A stretch of 33,004 nucleotides of DNA, taken from Desulfotignum sp. (GTDB taxonomy: Bacteria > Desulfobacterota > Desulfobacteria > Desulfobacterales > Desulfobacteraceae). Below, piece by piece: positions 17,460 through 25,063 of this stretch. Both the position numbers and the translations under genes were made by a program. Location: positions 1 through 33,004 of the forward strand of contig JAIPDL010000041.1 in assembly GCA_021737695.1 (NCBI GenBank), written 5' to 3'. The notes beneath the pieces are model-generated. The model did not search any database. It saw only the letters and a program-made list of their open reading frames with translations, and was not told the origin of the DNA. How positions within the stretch are numbered: the first letter of the stretch is position 1; each line of letters starts with the position of its first letter.

Positions 17460-18413
17460 TTATGTGTTTTTGTGTGGGTGGTGCATCAGTTTGCCCATGA
17501 GCTTTTCAATGAATTCACAGGCATCTCCCTGAACCACCAGATCCGACACCCGGCAGATGGGGGCGTGGGACGATGTGTTCACGGCGAGGATGGATGCCGC
17601 TCCCCTCAGGCCTGCCAGATGCTGCATGCTGCCGTGAATGCCCAATGCCAGATACACCTTCGGTGTCACCGTTTTTCCGGACTGGCCCACCTGGATATTC
17701 CGCTTTGCAATGCCCAGATCCACCAGTTTCCGGCTGGCGGCCACAGCCCCGTTCAGGGCATCCGCCAGGGGTTCCAGTGCTGGAAAGCAGCGGATCGCAC
17801 CGCCGCCGCCCGCCACCAGCACCTCAAAATCCCGGATATCCCGGGGTTCGATGTTTTGCTCAACACCCAGGCGGGTCAGGGTGCTGCGGACGGTCACTGG
17901 CCGGGAATATGGGCTGATCCGGGTTGGCACGGCCTGTTTCTGAGTATATTCGAACGCATTGATCCGGATGGTCATGATCACGGGACCCTGCCCTTCCTGA
18001 AGGATGGTTTCGAGCATCGTTCCCAATCCGGCCGGCCGGGTGATCTCAAGTTGCCCGTCCCGGACGGTGATGTCTGTCACTCCGGTTGCCAGCCCGGTCT
18101 TGAGCCGCCATGCCAGCCGCGGGGCGATCATCTTTCCCAGGGTGGTTGCCGGAATCAGGATACTGTCAAACCCATAGGTCTGGTGCAGGATTTCCAGAAT
18201 TTCTGCCAGGGCCCGGGGATCATCCTCCGCTGCCAGGCTTTCGGTCATCTGGATCACATGGTGACACCGGCCCGTGACTGTTGCAGGCGGCGCATTTACC
18301 AGAACTACATGGGATTCGAACCCGTCCCGGCCGTACATGCGCACGGCCGCCGCCAGCAGGTCCGTGGTTTTTTCAGGGGTTTCCGTGTCCTGGAGTATAC
18401 AGGTTTTTTTCAT
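17460..18413 (-). CDS. etfA: Electron transfer flavoprotein, alpha subunit
   Basis: 317 residues. The C-terminal FAD domain is clear: VAASRKLVDLGI, QVGQSGKTVTPKVYLALGI, GSMQHLAG and APICRVSDLVVQGD (about 225-300). The N-terminal domain is shorter on recognisable motifs. It lacks the N-terminal ferredoxin domain found in LctC-type bifurcating ETFs. Its ATG overlaps the stop of etfB by 4 bp. It should take electrons from the FAD dehydrogenase of the same operon and pass them to the quinone pool through an ETF dehydrogenase located elsewhere. Confidence 0.92.
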   Translation of the reverse strand: MKKTCILQDTETPEKTTDLLAAAVRMYGRDGFESHVVLVNAPPATVTGRCHHVIQMTESLAAEDDPRALAEILEILHQTYGFDSILIPATTLGKMIAPRLAWRLKTGLATGVTDITVRDGQLEITRPAGLGTMLETILQEGQGPVIMTIRINAFEYTQKQAVPTRISPYSRPVTVRSTLTRLGVEQNIEPRDIRDFEVLVAGGGGAIRCFPALEPLADALNGAVAASRKLVDLGIAKRNIQVGQSGKTVTPKVYLALGIHGSMQHLAGLRGAASILAVNTSSHAPICRVSDLVVQGDACEFIEKLMGKLMHHPHKNT

Positions 18414-19210
18414 CGGCCTACCCCTTTTTTTTTCAGAAAATCAACCACCTGTGTGATGCCGTTGTCATCCAGGCCAACGATCTCCGGGTCTTTTTCCCCG
18501 TAGGTCACAGGGCTTGAGGCAGACACACGGGTCAGGGAGCCGGCAGGGCCCACCTCGTCTGCAGAAAACCCCAGATCCCGGCTTGTGAGGATATTCAATT
18601 CTTCAGACACCTCCCGGCGCAGGTCGGTTAAGGTGGGGTAGGGCAGTTTGTACCCGCTTTCCCGGGTCAGGCTCAAAACCCCGGGCAGGGCCATTTCCCA
18701 GGTGGTCACGCCCGTTTCATCCACGGCCTGGAACACGGCCCTTGTGGGGTCAAACCGGTCCGGATCGATACGGATGACTCCCAGCATCTGATCCAGGCCC
18801 AGGCTTTCGGCGATCTGCACGGGCACCTGGGCGGAACCGCCGTCCAGGGAATGGCTGCCTGTCAGTACACAGTCACAGGGACGCTCCGCAATATACCGGC
18901 TGAGCACCCGGCTGGTCACATAAGCGTCACTGTTTTTGAGCCCGGGATCCCAGATCAGCGTGCCCCGGTCCACGGCAAGCCTGAGCAAGTCCTCCATGTG
19001 GGGGCGGACAGACAGGGGGCCCAGGGAGACCACCTCGACCCCGATTCCGGGATCACGGGATTTCAAGGCCAGGGCAAAGGCCAGGGCGCAGGCATCGTCC
19101 GGATTCAGAATCAGCTGATGGGGTCCGGCCGTGAGGCTGTCCGGCTCAGGCACAAATTTAACGGTGCAGATGAGATTCATGGGCATGGGGGTGTCAGATC
19201 TCTCATCCAT
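18410..19210 (-). CDS. etfB: Electron transfer flavoprotein, beta subunit
   Basis: 266 residues. NLICTVKFVPEPDS begins the ETF-beta fold, with NPDDACALAFALALK, then TGSHSLDGGSAQVPVQIAESLG, the usual AMP/ADP-site region (about residues 118-137), and PGVLSLTRESGYKLPYPTL. Partner of etfA, which overlaps its 3' end. The ATG at 19210 lies 2 bp after the dehydrogenase stop and has no good ribosome site, so coupling to upstream translation is likely; Met9 or Met11 are alternative starts. Whether this ETF bifurcates cannot be decided from motifs I can see. Confidence 0.9.
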   Translation of the reverse strand: MDERSDTPMPMNLICTVKFVPEPDSLTAGPHQLILNPDDACALAFALALKSRDPGIGVEVVSLGPLSVRPHMEDLLRLAVDRGTLIWDPGLKNSDAYVTSRVLSRYIAERPCDCVLTGSHSLDGGSAQVPVQIAESLGLDQMLGVIRIDPDRFDPTRAVFQAVDETGVTTWEMALPGVLSLTRESGYKLPYPTLTDLRREVSEELNILTSRDLGFSADEVGPAGSLTRVSASSPVTYGEKDPEIVGLDDNGITQVVDFLKKKGVGR

Positions 19211-19212
19211 GC

Positions 19213-20685
19213 TTACTGCTGGTATTTTTCCCCGTCCGCCTGGGGAAAGATGGTGCCGAAATTCATGATGCCGTTGGGGTCAAAGCTCTGTTTGAGCTTC
19301 TCCAGCATGTAATAGGCAGACCCGTGTTCATCCCTGGTCCATTCGTTTCTGAATTTGCCGATCCCGTGGTGATGGCACATGGATCCCCCGAACTTAAGGG
19401 TCTCTTCAACAATGATCCGCTGCAACGGGTGGTGGTAGACCCGCATCTCGTCTTCCGGGGCGCAGAGGATTCGGTAGTTATAGACAAAGTACATGTTGGT
19501 GCCGTTGATATAGCTGTGGGAGGAATGCCCTCCCAGCATGGTCAGGTCGTGGGCCCGGGGATATTCCTTTCGGATCCGCTGCATCACACTGTTGTAAATT
19601 TTCGGGATGGTTTCCCAGTCAGCGGAAACCTCCGTAGTGAATCCGGAATGGGCATCATTTTCCTTCATTCCCTCGAATTCATCGTCAATGTCTTTCTGGG
19701 ACCAGTTCAGGTGGTTGAACCAGTCTTCGATCAGCTTTGAATCCACGGGGGCAATGATGCCGTGTTTAAATTTTTCCGCGGCCGCTTCAATGGCGCTGCA
19801 GGTGGCATCCACAATGCCTTTGGGGCCTTCACTCATGAAAAGGAGCACGCATTTGCCTTGATGGAAATGATAGAAGTGCTGGGCTGCATCCTCTTCAGAA
19901 TAGGCCCGGGCCACGGACGGACGGAACCCGTTGACCATCACCTCCCGCAGCACCTTTATGCCGGTTTCCATGTCCCTGATCAGATACCCATGAAATCGGT
20001 TGTTCTCCGGATAGAACCGGAACAGTTTCACCGTCACTTCCGTGATGTAGCAGAGCGTGCCCTCGTTGCCAATGGCAATGTGCCGGATATCCGGACCGCC
20101 GGACCGCCGGGCCACGTTTTTGATCCGGGCGATGTGGCCGTCGGGAAACACGCACTCCAGTCCCACCACCATGTCTTCAATGCCTCCGTACAGGGTGGAG
20201 AACTGCCCGATGCTCCTTGTGGACACCAGCCCGCCCAGTTTTGCCACGGGTTTGGACTGGGGGGAGTGGCCCGTGGTCAGGCCTTTTTCCCTGGCAGCAT
20301 CCTCCAGCATCTGGAGGGGAACGCCTGCCTGGGCCGTGGCCTGCATGTTATAAGCGTCGATCTTCAGTATTTTGTCCAGATGCAGGGCATCGATGACCAC
20401 AGTGTTTTGCTTCCAGTTTTCCAGCCCCCCTTCCGTGGCCGTTTTGCCGGCCCGGGGGATGACGTTGACCCTGTGCTCATTGCAGAAGGCCAGCACCCGG
20501 CTGACTTCTTCGGCCGTTTTAGGATACACAATGGCCGCGGGCACGGGCACATCCAGGACCCGCCGGACCTTGGCGTATTTCTTGTACCGGTCTGCCGAGG
20601 CATCATACAGGTCTTCACTGTCTGTATTTACCTGGGAGGGCGAAAACATTTCGCCTAACGTTTGAATGATCTGTTCTTTGTCCAC
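19213..20685 (-). CDS. FAD-linked dehydrogenase, GlcD/alkyl-DHAP synthase-like
   Basis: 490 residues. A vanillyl-alcohol-oxidase-type FAD domain occupies about residues 45-225 (PAAIVYPKTAEEVSRVLAFC, VIPRAGKTATEGGLEN, GHSPQSKPVAKLGGLVSTRS, GNEGTLCYITEVTVKLFR), followed by the C-terminal substrate domain. GGSMCHHHGIGKF (about 432-444) carries the His triplet typical of alkyl-dihydroxyacetonephosphate synthase and relatives. With etfB and etfA directly downstream it probably oxidises a hydroxy acid or polyol and reduces ETF, as the glycolate/lactate dehydrogenases of this fold do. Start is GTG with AGGAGG 8 bp upstream. First gene of the RpiR-facing operon. Confidence 0.88.
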   Translation of the reverse strand: MDKEQIIQTLGEMFSPSQVNTDSEDLYDASADRYKKYAKVRRVLDVPVPAAIVYPKTAEEVSRVLAFCNEHRVNVIPRAGKTATEGGLENWKQNTVVIDALHLDKILKIDAYNMQATAQAGVPLQMLEDAAREKGLTTGHSPQSKPVAKLGGLVSTRSIGQFSTLYGGIEDMVVGLECVFPDGHIARIKNVARRSGGPDIRHIAIGNEGTLCYITEVTVKLFRFYPENNRFHGYLIRDMETGIKVLREVMVNGFRPSVARAYSEEDAAQHFYHFHQGKCVLLFMSEGPKGIVDATCSAIEAAAEKFKHGIIAPVDSKLIEDWFNHLNWSQKDIDDEFEGMKENDAHSGFTTEVSADWETIPKIYNSVMQRIRKEYPRAHDLTMLGGHSSHSYINGTNMYFVYNYRILCAPEDEMRVYHHPLQRIIVEETLKFGGSMCHHHGIGKFRNEWTRDEHGSAYYMLEKLKQSFDPNGIMNFGTIFPQADGEKYQQ

Positions 20686-20756
20686 GGTCGGACCTCCTGA
20701 GTCTGAATAGTGTGCGGCAGGATCGGGGATCCTCCCTGTTTTTTTGTGATGACAGA

Positions 20757-20785
20757 ATTCTAAATGGATGGCCGGACAGTGTCAA
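20757..20785 (-). promoter_or_regulatory. Promoter of the FAD dehydrogenase-etf-SDR-kinase operon
   Basis: TTGACA (20785-20780), a 17-bp spacer and TAGAAT (20762-20757) on the minus strand. Operator copy 1 ends 6 bp upstream of the -35 element. Confidence 0.65.
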
Positions 20786-20791
20786 TAAAAA

Positions 20792-20807
20792 ATGGAAATT
20801 TTTCCAT
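20792..20807 (+). promoter_or_regulatory. RpiR operator candidate, copy 1
   Basis: Inverted repeat ATGGAAA-TT-TTTCCAT adjoining the operon promoter. It is the exact reverse complement of copy 2, centre to centre 40 bp. A further TTGC-N6-GCAA repeat (20812-20825) lies between them. Confidence 0.65.
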
Positions 20808-20831
20808 AATATTGCATAAAAGCAACAAAAA

Positions 20832-20847
20832 ATGGAAAAATTTCCAT
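20832..20847 (+). promoter_or_regulatory. RpiR operator candidate, copy 2
   Basis: Inverted repeat ATGGAAA-AA-TTTCCAT, touching a weak -35 (TTGTCG, 20847-20852) that pairs with TACAGT (20870-20875) as a possible rpiR promoter. This position would allow autoregulation. Confidence 0.6.
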
Positions 20848-20917
20848 TGTCGCTGCAGCAAAAGGATGCTACAGTCTGTGATTGTTCGATTGTTTAACGG
20901 AAACGGGGATCAGAAAG

Positions 20918-21622
20918 ATGATTAATCTGGACGTAAGTATACTGAACCCGCTGGAAAAAAAAATCCACGAACAGATGATCCGGCACAGCCGGACCATGCC
21001 CGCCATCCGGATCAACCAGGCGGCTGAACTCTGTCAGTGCTCTGTGTCCAAGATATCCAAGTTTGTCAAGAAACTGGGGTTCGGCAGCTACCGACAGTAC
21101 CTGGATTTTCTGTATGGAAGAAAAATCCCTGCCGCCGCGGGGTCGGATGAGCTGAGCCGTGTTAAGTCCTTTATCGACACTTTTGACAACGGCATGATCG
21201 ATGACCTGCTGGCCCTGATCGACCGGCACGGGAAAATCACCCTTTTCGGATACGGCCCTTCGCTGCTCTGCGCCCGGTATTTTGAGTACCGGTTCCACAA
21301 CTGCTCGGACAAGCCTGCCATGGCCGTCTCTGACGAGGTGACCCTGAACAACCTGGTGGATGACACCACCCTGCTGCTGATTCTCACGGAAACCGGCCGG
21401 TTTAAATCCTTTCAGCCGATCTATGAAGGGGCAAAACGCAACGGCGCCACCGTGGTCATTCTTGTGGAAGAATATAACACGGATCTGTTCAACCAGTGCG
21501 ATAAAATTTTCTGGCTCTGCCGCGCCCCACAGCCGGCACATCTCAAACCCTATAAAAAATCACGCACGCTTTTTTTTATTTTTCTGGAGGAAATTATTCA
21601 GCGTCTGCTGCTGAGAAAATGA
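20918..21622 (+). CDS. RpiR-family transcriptional regulator
   Basis: 234 residues from the ATG at 20918; the frame can also be read from a TTG at 20882. N-terminal HTH_6 domain (NPLEKKIHEQMIRHS, RINQAAELCQCSVSKISKFV, KLGFGSYRQYLDF) is followed by a SIS sugar-phosphate-binding domain (KITLFGYGPSLLCARYFEYR, LLLILTETGRFKSFQPIYEG, GATVVILVEE). RpiR proteins respond to phosphorylated sugars, so the product of the divergent FGGY kinase or a later intermediate is the likely effector. Twin operator-like repeats in the shared 230-bp intergenic region suggest it controls both itself and the divergent operon. Confidence 0.92.
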   Translation: MINLDVSILNPLEKKIHEQMIRHSRTMPAIRINQAAELCQCSVSKISKFVKKLGFGSYRQYLDFLYGRKIPAAAGSDELSRVKSFIDTFDNGMIDDLLALIDRHGKITLFGYGPSLLCARYFEYRFHNCSDKPAMAVSDEVTLNNLVDDTTLLLILTETGRFKSFQPIYEGAKRNGATVVILVEEYNTDLFNQCDKIFWLCRAPQPAHLKPYKKSRTLFFIFLEEIIQRLLLRK

Positions 21623-22016
21623 TAGATTTTCAACCGATATGTCTAAAAATTTGGACTTACTGGTTATATTCAGAAGGAATTTGCCGGCATTGGCATTTTG
21701 CCTGAATGATAATGAATGGTTTTTTGATCCAGCCCAAGCCGCGACCCCAGACGCGCTTACAGCCCCTTGGTTTTTAGCTGACGGGTCATGCGAATATGGT
21801 CCAGGCTGCTTTGAATAACGGCAAGGCCTGCCTGGGGAGCGGCCTGGTTCGGATAAAGCAGATCCTGGGTATCCGCCCAACACCATGGGCATTTGGGCAA
21901 GGCCACAGCATGTTGTGGTCTTGCCCGGATGGGGACATGTTTCAGACACTTGATAATCTTTTTATACTTTGCTTGGCAAAAAGGAAGTTCCTATCCATAT
22001 TATTCAAGCTTAAATA
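21623..22016. other. Gene-poor stretch between rpiR and the dodecin gene
   Basis: 394 bp with no convincing intact gene. The minus strand holds a start-less open frame (see the relic entry) and the right edge holds one copy of a 17-bp tandem duplication. I see no clear terminator after rpiR. Confidence 0.5.
21757..21990 (-). pseudogene. Possible gene relic (3' end of an unknown gene)
   Basis: An open frame of 77 codons bounded by TAG upstream and TAA at 21757-21759, with no start codon until near its end. The composition reads like protein (PFCQAKYKKIIKCLKHVP, ALPKCPWCWADTQD, AGLAVIQSSLDHIRMTRQLK) with a Cys-x2-Cys pair, so it may be the tail of a degraded gene, perhaps of mobile origin. I cannot name a family, and chance cannot be excluded. 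Confidence 0.25.
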
Positions 22017-22032
22017 TTATTCAAGCTTAAAT
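21999..22032 (-). repeat. 17-bp perfect tandem duplication at the dodecin stop
   Basis: ATTTAAGCTTGAATAAT occurs twice head to tail on the minus strand. The first copy holds the last codons and stop of the dodecin gene; the second lies just after it. A replication-slippage duplication is the simple explanation. Confidence 0.9.
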
Positions 22033-22223
22033 GAGACCTTTAATTTTATGCGATAGCCAATGATCCGGTTATCCTCCAGACGCATATCCATCATGACAAC
22101 TTCAGCCACACGCATATCACGAATACTTTTGTCAACGGTTTTAATAGCAACTTTAGCTGCATCTTCCCATGACTTTTCTGAAAATCCTACGACTTCAATT
22201 ATTTTGTAAACGCTTTTTTCCAT
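22017..22223 (-). CDS. Dodecin-family protein, calcium-dodecin type
   Basis: 68 residues, full length. The pattern VYKIIEVVGFSEKSWEDAAK, SIRDMRVAEVVMMDM and YRIKLKVSFKLE is the dodecin beta-alpha-beta-beta fold, which forms dodecamers. Flavin-binding dodecins have a Trp in the LRWFEV segment that stacks on flavin; here the segment is MRVAEV without Trp, and SWEDAAK...DIRVA-like residues recall the mycobacterial calcium dodecin (Rv0379). Flavin storage is therefore doubtful. AAAGGAG lies before the ATG. A sigma-54 promoter at 22348-22363 probably drives it, with a leader of about 110 nt. Confidence 0.92.
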   Translation of the reverse strand: MEKSVYKIIEVVGFSEKSWEDAAKVAIKTVDKSIRDMRVAEVVMMDMRLEDNRIIGYRIKLKVSFKLE

Positions 22224-22347
22224 GACACTCTCCTTTTATCGGTTAAATGTTGGTTTAAATGTTAAAATTGAAGGGTTTTTTCTCTTTGGTTAAGTATAAA
22301 TTAACGATATTTGTTTTTATTTTCAGTTAACTATAATTCATTGCAAA

Positions 22348-22363
22348 AGCAACGATTGTGCCA
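22348..22363 (-). promoter_or_regulatory. Sigma-54 promoter upstream of the dodecin gene
   Basis: Minus strand TGGCACAATCGTTGCT fits the -24/-12 consensus TGGCAC-N5-TTGCW at every defined base, with correct GG-to-GC spacing. Confidence 0.8.
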
Positions 22364-22634
22364 TATTATAAAATTAAATAAGTATCTGATTTTTATGATA
22401 AAAACTAAATTGTAGCGTTTTTTGGATTCGGGAAGTGTCGGTTTTCTTTACAAGGTGATAGAAAAATGCTGATTTTATGACAGGATTAAAAATGGACAGG
22501 CGGGTGATGATCAAAAAAATGAAAACAAGTACACCAGTGAAAGGGCTGGTGAAAGTCCCCTATACGCGAACGCCCGGTATGCATCGTTTCAGCATTTCAG
22601 AAACGAATTTGGAACTGAATCTCCGGGAAATCGG

Positions 22635-22674
22635 CATTTGCCGAATTTGGCAGCGCTGCCATTTTCGGCAAATG
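22635..22674. repeat. 40-bp near-perfect palindrome after the SIMPL gene
   Basis: Arms CATTTGCCGAA/TTCGGCAAATG and inner TGGCAGC/GCTGCCA pair fully; only two internal positions per arm fail. It lies 20 bp after the stop of the SIMPL gene. No T-run follows on either strand, so it is either a rho-type/RNA-stability hairpin or a REP-like element. Confidence 0.7.
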
Positions 22675-22693
22675 GTATTGGAACGAACTCCGA

Positions 22694-23413
22694 CTAATCG
22701 GATAGAAAATAGGAAATCGTTGATACGACCCGAATCTGTTTAATATGTGGGTTGTTTTTATCTCTCGGCCTAATTGAAAATTGACCTTGAGACGCGGATC
22801 TGATTTTTCCCAGTTTGCTTTTGGAATCCAACGCAAATTTTTCCGCCACTTCCCGGGCTTTTTTTGTGGCTTCCTCAATCATGTCCGGTTTTACATCGTT
22901 CAGGCGTGTAAAAATATATTCTGTCTGGGATTCGTAGTTTTCACCCGTCAGAACAATTCCCTGTTTACCCAGTTCTGATAATTTTCCCATGACCGTTCTG
23001 ACGGCCTTGATATTGTCTGAATACACGGTCACAGACTGTGATGCCGTATATCGAAATAAAAGCGTTGATTCGTTTCCGTATTGCTGCGCTGATTTATCAA
23101 CAATCGCAGGCGTGGAAACAGTGATTTCTTCCTGTTTGATACCGGCATTTTGAAGAAAGGTTTGAATGCTTTCGGCACTTTGGTCAATGGCACTGTACAG
23201 ATCTTCCAACTCATTGCCCACAGTCGTGAACTGGATCGGCCAGATCACAATATCTGCTTCATATTCTCTTTCTGACAACCCTTTTACCGTGACCGTGCGA
23301 TCCGATTGTTTAAATTGGATCAGCGCATTGCCGAGAAGAAAACCGAGCAATCCCAGACCAATGACAAGGCAAACGCCTAAAATGAATGAATCATATCTTT
23401 TGTTTTCGGCCAT
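22694..23413 (-). CDS. SIMPL-domain (DUF541) membrane-anchored protein
   Basis: 239 residues from the ATG at 23413 (Met8 of the longest frame, chosen because GAGGG stands 11 nt upstream; the ATG at 23434 has none). One N-terminal TM helix (FILGVCLVIGLGLLGFLLGNAL) is followed by a periplasmic SIMPL domain: TVTVKGLSEREYEADIVIWPIQF, then VYSDNIKAVRTVMGKLSELG, EATKKAREVAEKFALDSKSKLGKI and the final VVSTISYFL. SIMPL proteins such as E. coli YggE are linked to oxidative stress but have no firm biochemical role. It is separated from the upstream kinase by a hairpin and appears to be a single gene. Confidence 0.88.
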   Translation of the reverse strand: MAENKRYDSFILGVCLVIGLGLLGFLLGNALIQFKQSDRTVTVKGLSEREYEADIVIWPIQFTTVGNELEDLYSAIDQSAESIQTFLQNAGIKQEEITVSTPAIVDKSAQQYGNESTLLFRYTASQSVTVYSDNIKAVRTVMGKLSELGKQGIVLTGENYESQTEYIFTRLNDVKPDMIEEATKKAREVAEKFALDSKSKLGKIRSASQGQFSIRPRDKNNPHIKQIRVVSTISYFLSD

Positions 23414-23480
23414 TTGATTTTTTTCCCTCTGCATTTTAAGTGTCTTGGGTTACAGGTATTTGATAATGGTTCAATTTGTT

Positions 23481-23503
23481 AAAAAGCTGATTTTTTGAAT
23501 CAG
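23481..23503 (-). terminator. Probable terminator after the histidine kinase
   Basis: Minus strand CTGATT-CAAAA-AATCAG followed by CTTTTT. Short 6-bp stem, so weak; it lies about 100 bp after the kinase stop and would end the long CBS-Usp operon. Confidence 0.45.
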
Positions 23504-23599
23504 GTAATCATTGCGAACAGAAATTCCAAATCCCTGTTTTTCGACTCCCCGGATTGCCGCTTTATTACTACTTAATTTTGCAAGGAATTTTGAGAATTG

Positions 23600-25063
23600 T
23601 CAACCCTCCCGGATCGGCAAAGTGATGACAAAGGCCGCCCCTTGGCCTTCCCTGCTGGAGACATCCAGCCACCCGCCGTGTCCGGCGATGATGTTGTAGG
23701 AAATGCTGAGTCCTAAGCCCGTGCCGTGGTCCTTGGTGGTGAAAAACGGGTTGAATATTTCAGATTGAATGGTATCGGGAATGCCCGGGCCGTCATCCAT
23801 GATCCGGATGATGGCCACCTTTTCCAGGGGATGGACAAACCGTTCCTCTTCGCTGATGATGATCCGGCCATCATGTTTGATGGCTTCGCACGCATTGATG
23901 ATGATGTTGACAATCACTTCCTTGAGCTGTTCCGGATCGATGCGGGTCTGAGAAAGCGGAACACTGCGGACCAGTTTGATCGATACCCGATAGGATTGGA
24001 GCCTTTGTTCCAGAAGGTTCAGGGCACTGTCAACAATCAGTGACGGGCTCATGTTCCGGGTTTTGAGACGGGGGGGTCTGGAAAATTCCAGAAAATTGTC
24101 CACGATTTTGTTTATCTGCTGGATTTCGCCTGAAATTACATTGAAATCCTCCTGCTGGGCATCGGTGAATTCGCAGGACCGGTTCAGGGAAAACAGGCGC
24201 ATCTTGACGGATGTCAGGGGATTTCGGATGCTGTGGGCCGTGCCTGCGGCCAGCTTTCCCAAAAGTGCCATTTTTTCCGACTGCAACAGGGTTTCCTGAC
24301 TTTTTTTCAGATCCTGGTGCACCTGTTCCGTGTTTTTGATCAGCCCGTGAACGCTCAGTTCCAGGGCTGCCACCTCATTGGCATGCCTTGGAAAATCCCC
24401 CTGATGATACGCTTCCTCCGCAATTTTCCGGATGGGACCCAGAATGTGCCGGGCAAAGATGTAATTGATCAGAAGTGAGAGAATAATGACGATGATGATG
24501 GCCATGAGTGCCATATACCGCAACCGGTTGGATTCTTCCCGGCTGGTTTCAATGGCTGCGGAAATTTTGTTTTTATGAAAGGTCTTGAACTGTTCGCACA
24601 GATCCAGGATCTGGGCAAAATGTTCCCGGGTGGTTTCATGAATGGCATAGCCTTTTTGAAATTCTCCGGAGATGTAAAGGTCAATGACCCTGTCCTTGGT
24701 GGTGATGTAATCGGTATAATTGGATTCGATCTGGGCGATGGCTTGTTTTTCCCAGTCTTCTTCCACCAGCGATTTGACGCTGTCCATATGATTTGTGAAC
24801 GTATCCCGGATCTGATGCAGCCGGTCGATCCAGATCGGGTTCTTGTCCAGCAGATAGTAGGATACAAATCCCTTGTGTTTGACTAAAGCGGCAGCCAGGC
24901 TTTCCGCCGACTGGTACACCACGATGTTTTTGTCGATAATGGTCTGGAATATTTTTTCCGTCTTGTAGGTGTACCAGATCATCAAGAGCCCGCCGATGAC
25001 TGTGATGCTCACCAGTATGGCATTGACCATGTAAATCCTGTTCTTAAGACTCAACTGAAGCAT
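23600..25063 (-). CDS. Membrane histidine kinase (4HB-type sensor, HAMP)
   Basis: 487 residues. TM helices at 11-30 and 184-204 flank a helical periplasmic region; a HAMP-like linker (ILGPIRKIAEEAY) and coiled coil follow. The kinase core has phospho-acceptor His277 in AAGTAHSIRNPLTS, N-box NIIINACEAI (387-396), DDGPGIP (424-430) and FFTTKDHGTGLGL (441-453). The residue after His277 is Ser where most NtrB-like kinases have Glu, which could affect phosphatase activity. There is no receiver domain. Its start lies inside the end of the 1012-residue gene (20-bp overlap), so the two are coupled. The sigma-54 activator at 32619 onward is the nearest candidate partner. Confidence 0.93.
   Translation of the reverse strand: MLQLSLKNRIYMVNAILVSITVIGGLLMIWYTYKTEKIFQTIIDKNIVVYQSAESLAAALVKHKGFVSYYLLDKNPIWIDRLHQIRDTFTNHMDSVKSLVEEDWEKQAIAQIESNYTDYITTKDRVIDLYISGEFQKGYAIHETTREHFAQILDLCEQFKTFHKNKISAAIETSREESNRLRYMALMAIIIVIILSLLINYIFARHILGPIRKIAEEAYHQGDFPRHANEVAALELSVHGLIKNTEQVHQDLKKSQETLLQSEKMALLGKLAAGTAHSIRNPLTSVKMRLFSLNRSCEFTDAQQEDFNVISGEIQQINKIVDNFLEFSRPPRLKTRNMSPSLIVDSALNLLEQRLQSYRVSIKLVRSVPLSQTRIDPEQLKEVIVNIIINACEAIKHDGRIIISEEERFVHPLEKVAIIRIMDDGPGIPDTIQSEIFNPFFTTKDHGTGLGLSISYNIIAGHGGWLDVSSREGQGAAFVITLPIREG

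Larger units (their letters stand above)
22224..22693. other. AT-rich intergenic stretch
   Basis: 470 bp without a convincing gene. Its contents are the dodecin sigma-54 promoter, a short TTAAATGTT repeat with 12-bp spacing (22243-22263), and a 40-bp near-palindrome beside the SIMPL gene end. Short open frames here lack ribosome sites and protein-like composition. Confidence 0.5.

Noticed and set aside
21560..21949. 129-codon minus-strand frame after rpiR
   Set aside because: It overlaps the rpiR 3' end antisense and is Pro/Ser-rich without protein-like features.
22530..22580. GGTGAAAGTCCCC motif recalling group II intron domain I
   Set aside because: No domain V, reverse transcriptase or boundary sequences nearby; too short to support an intron remnant.
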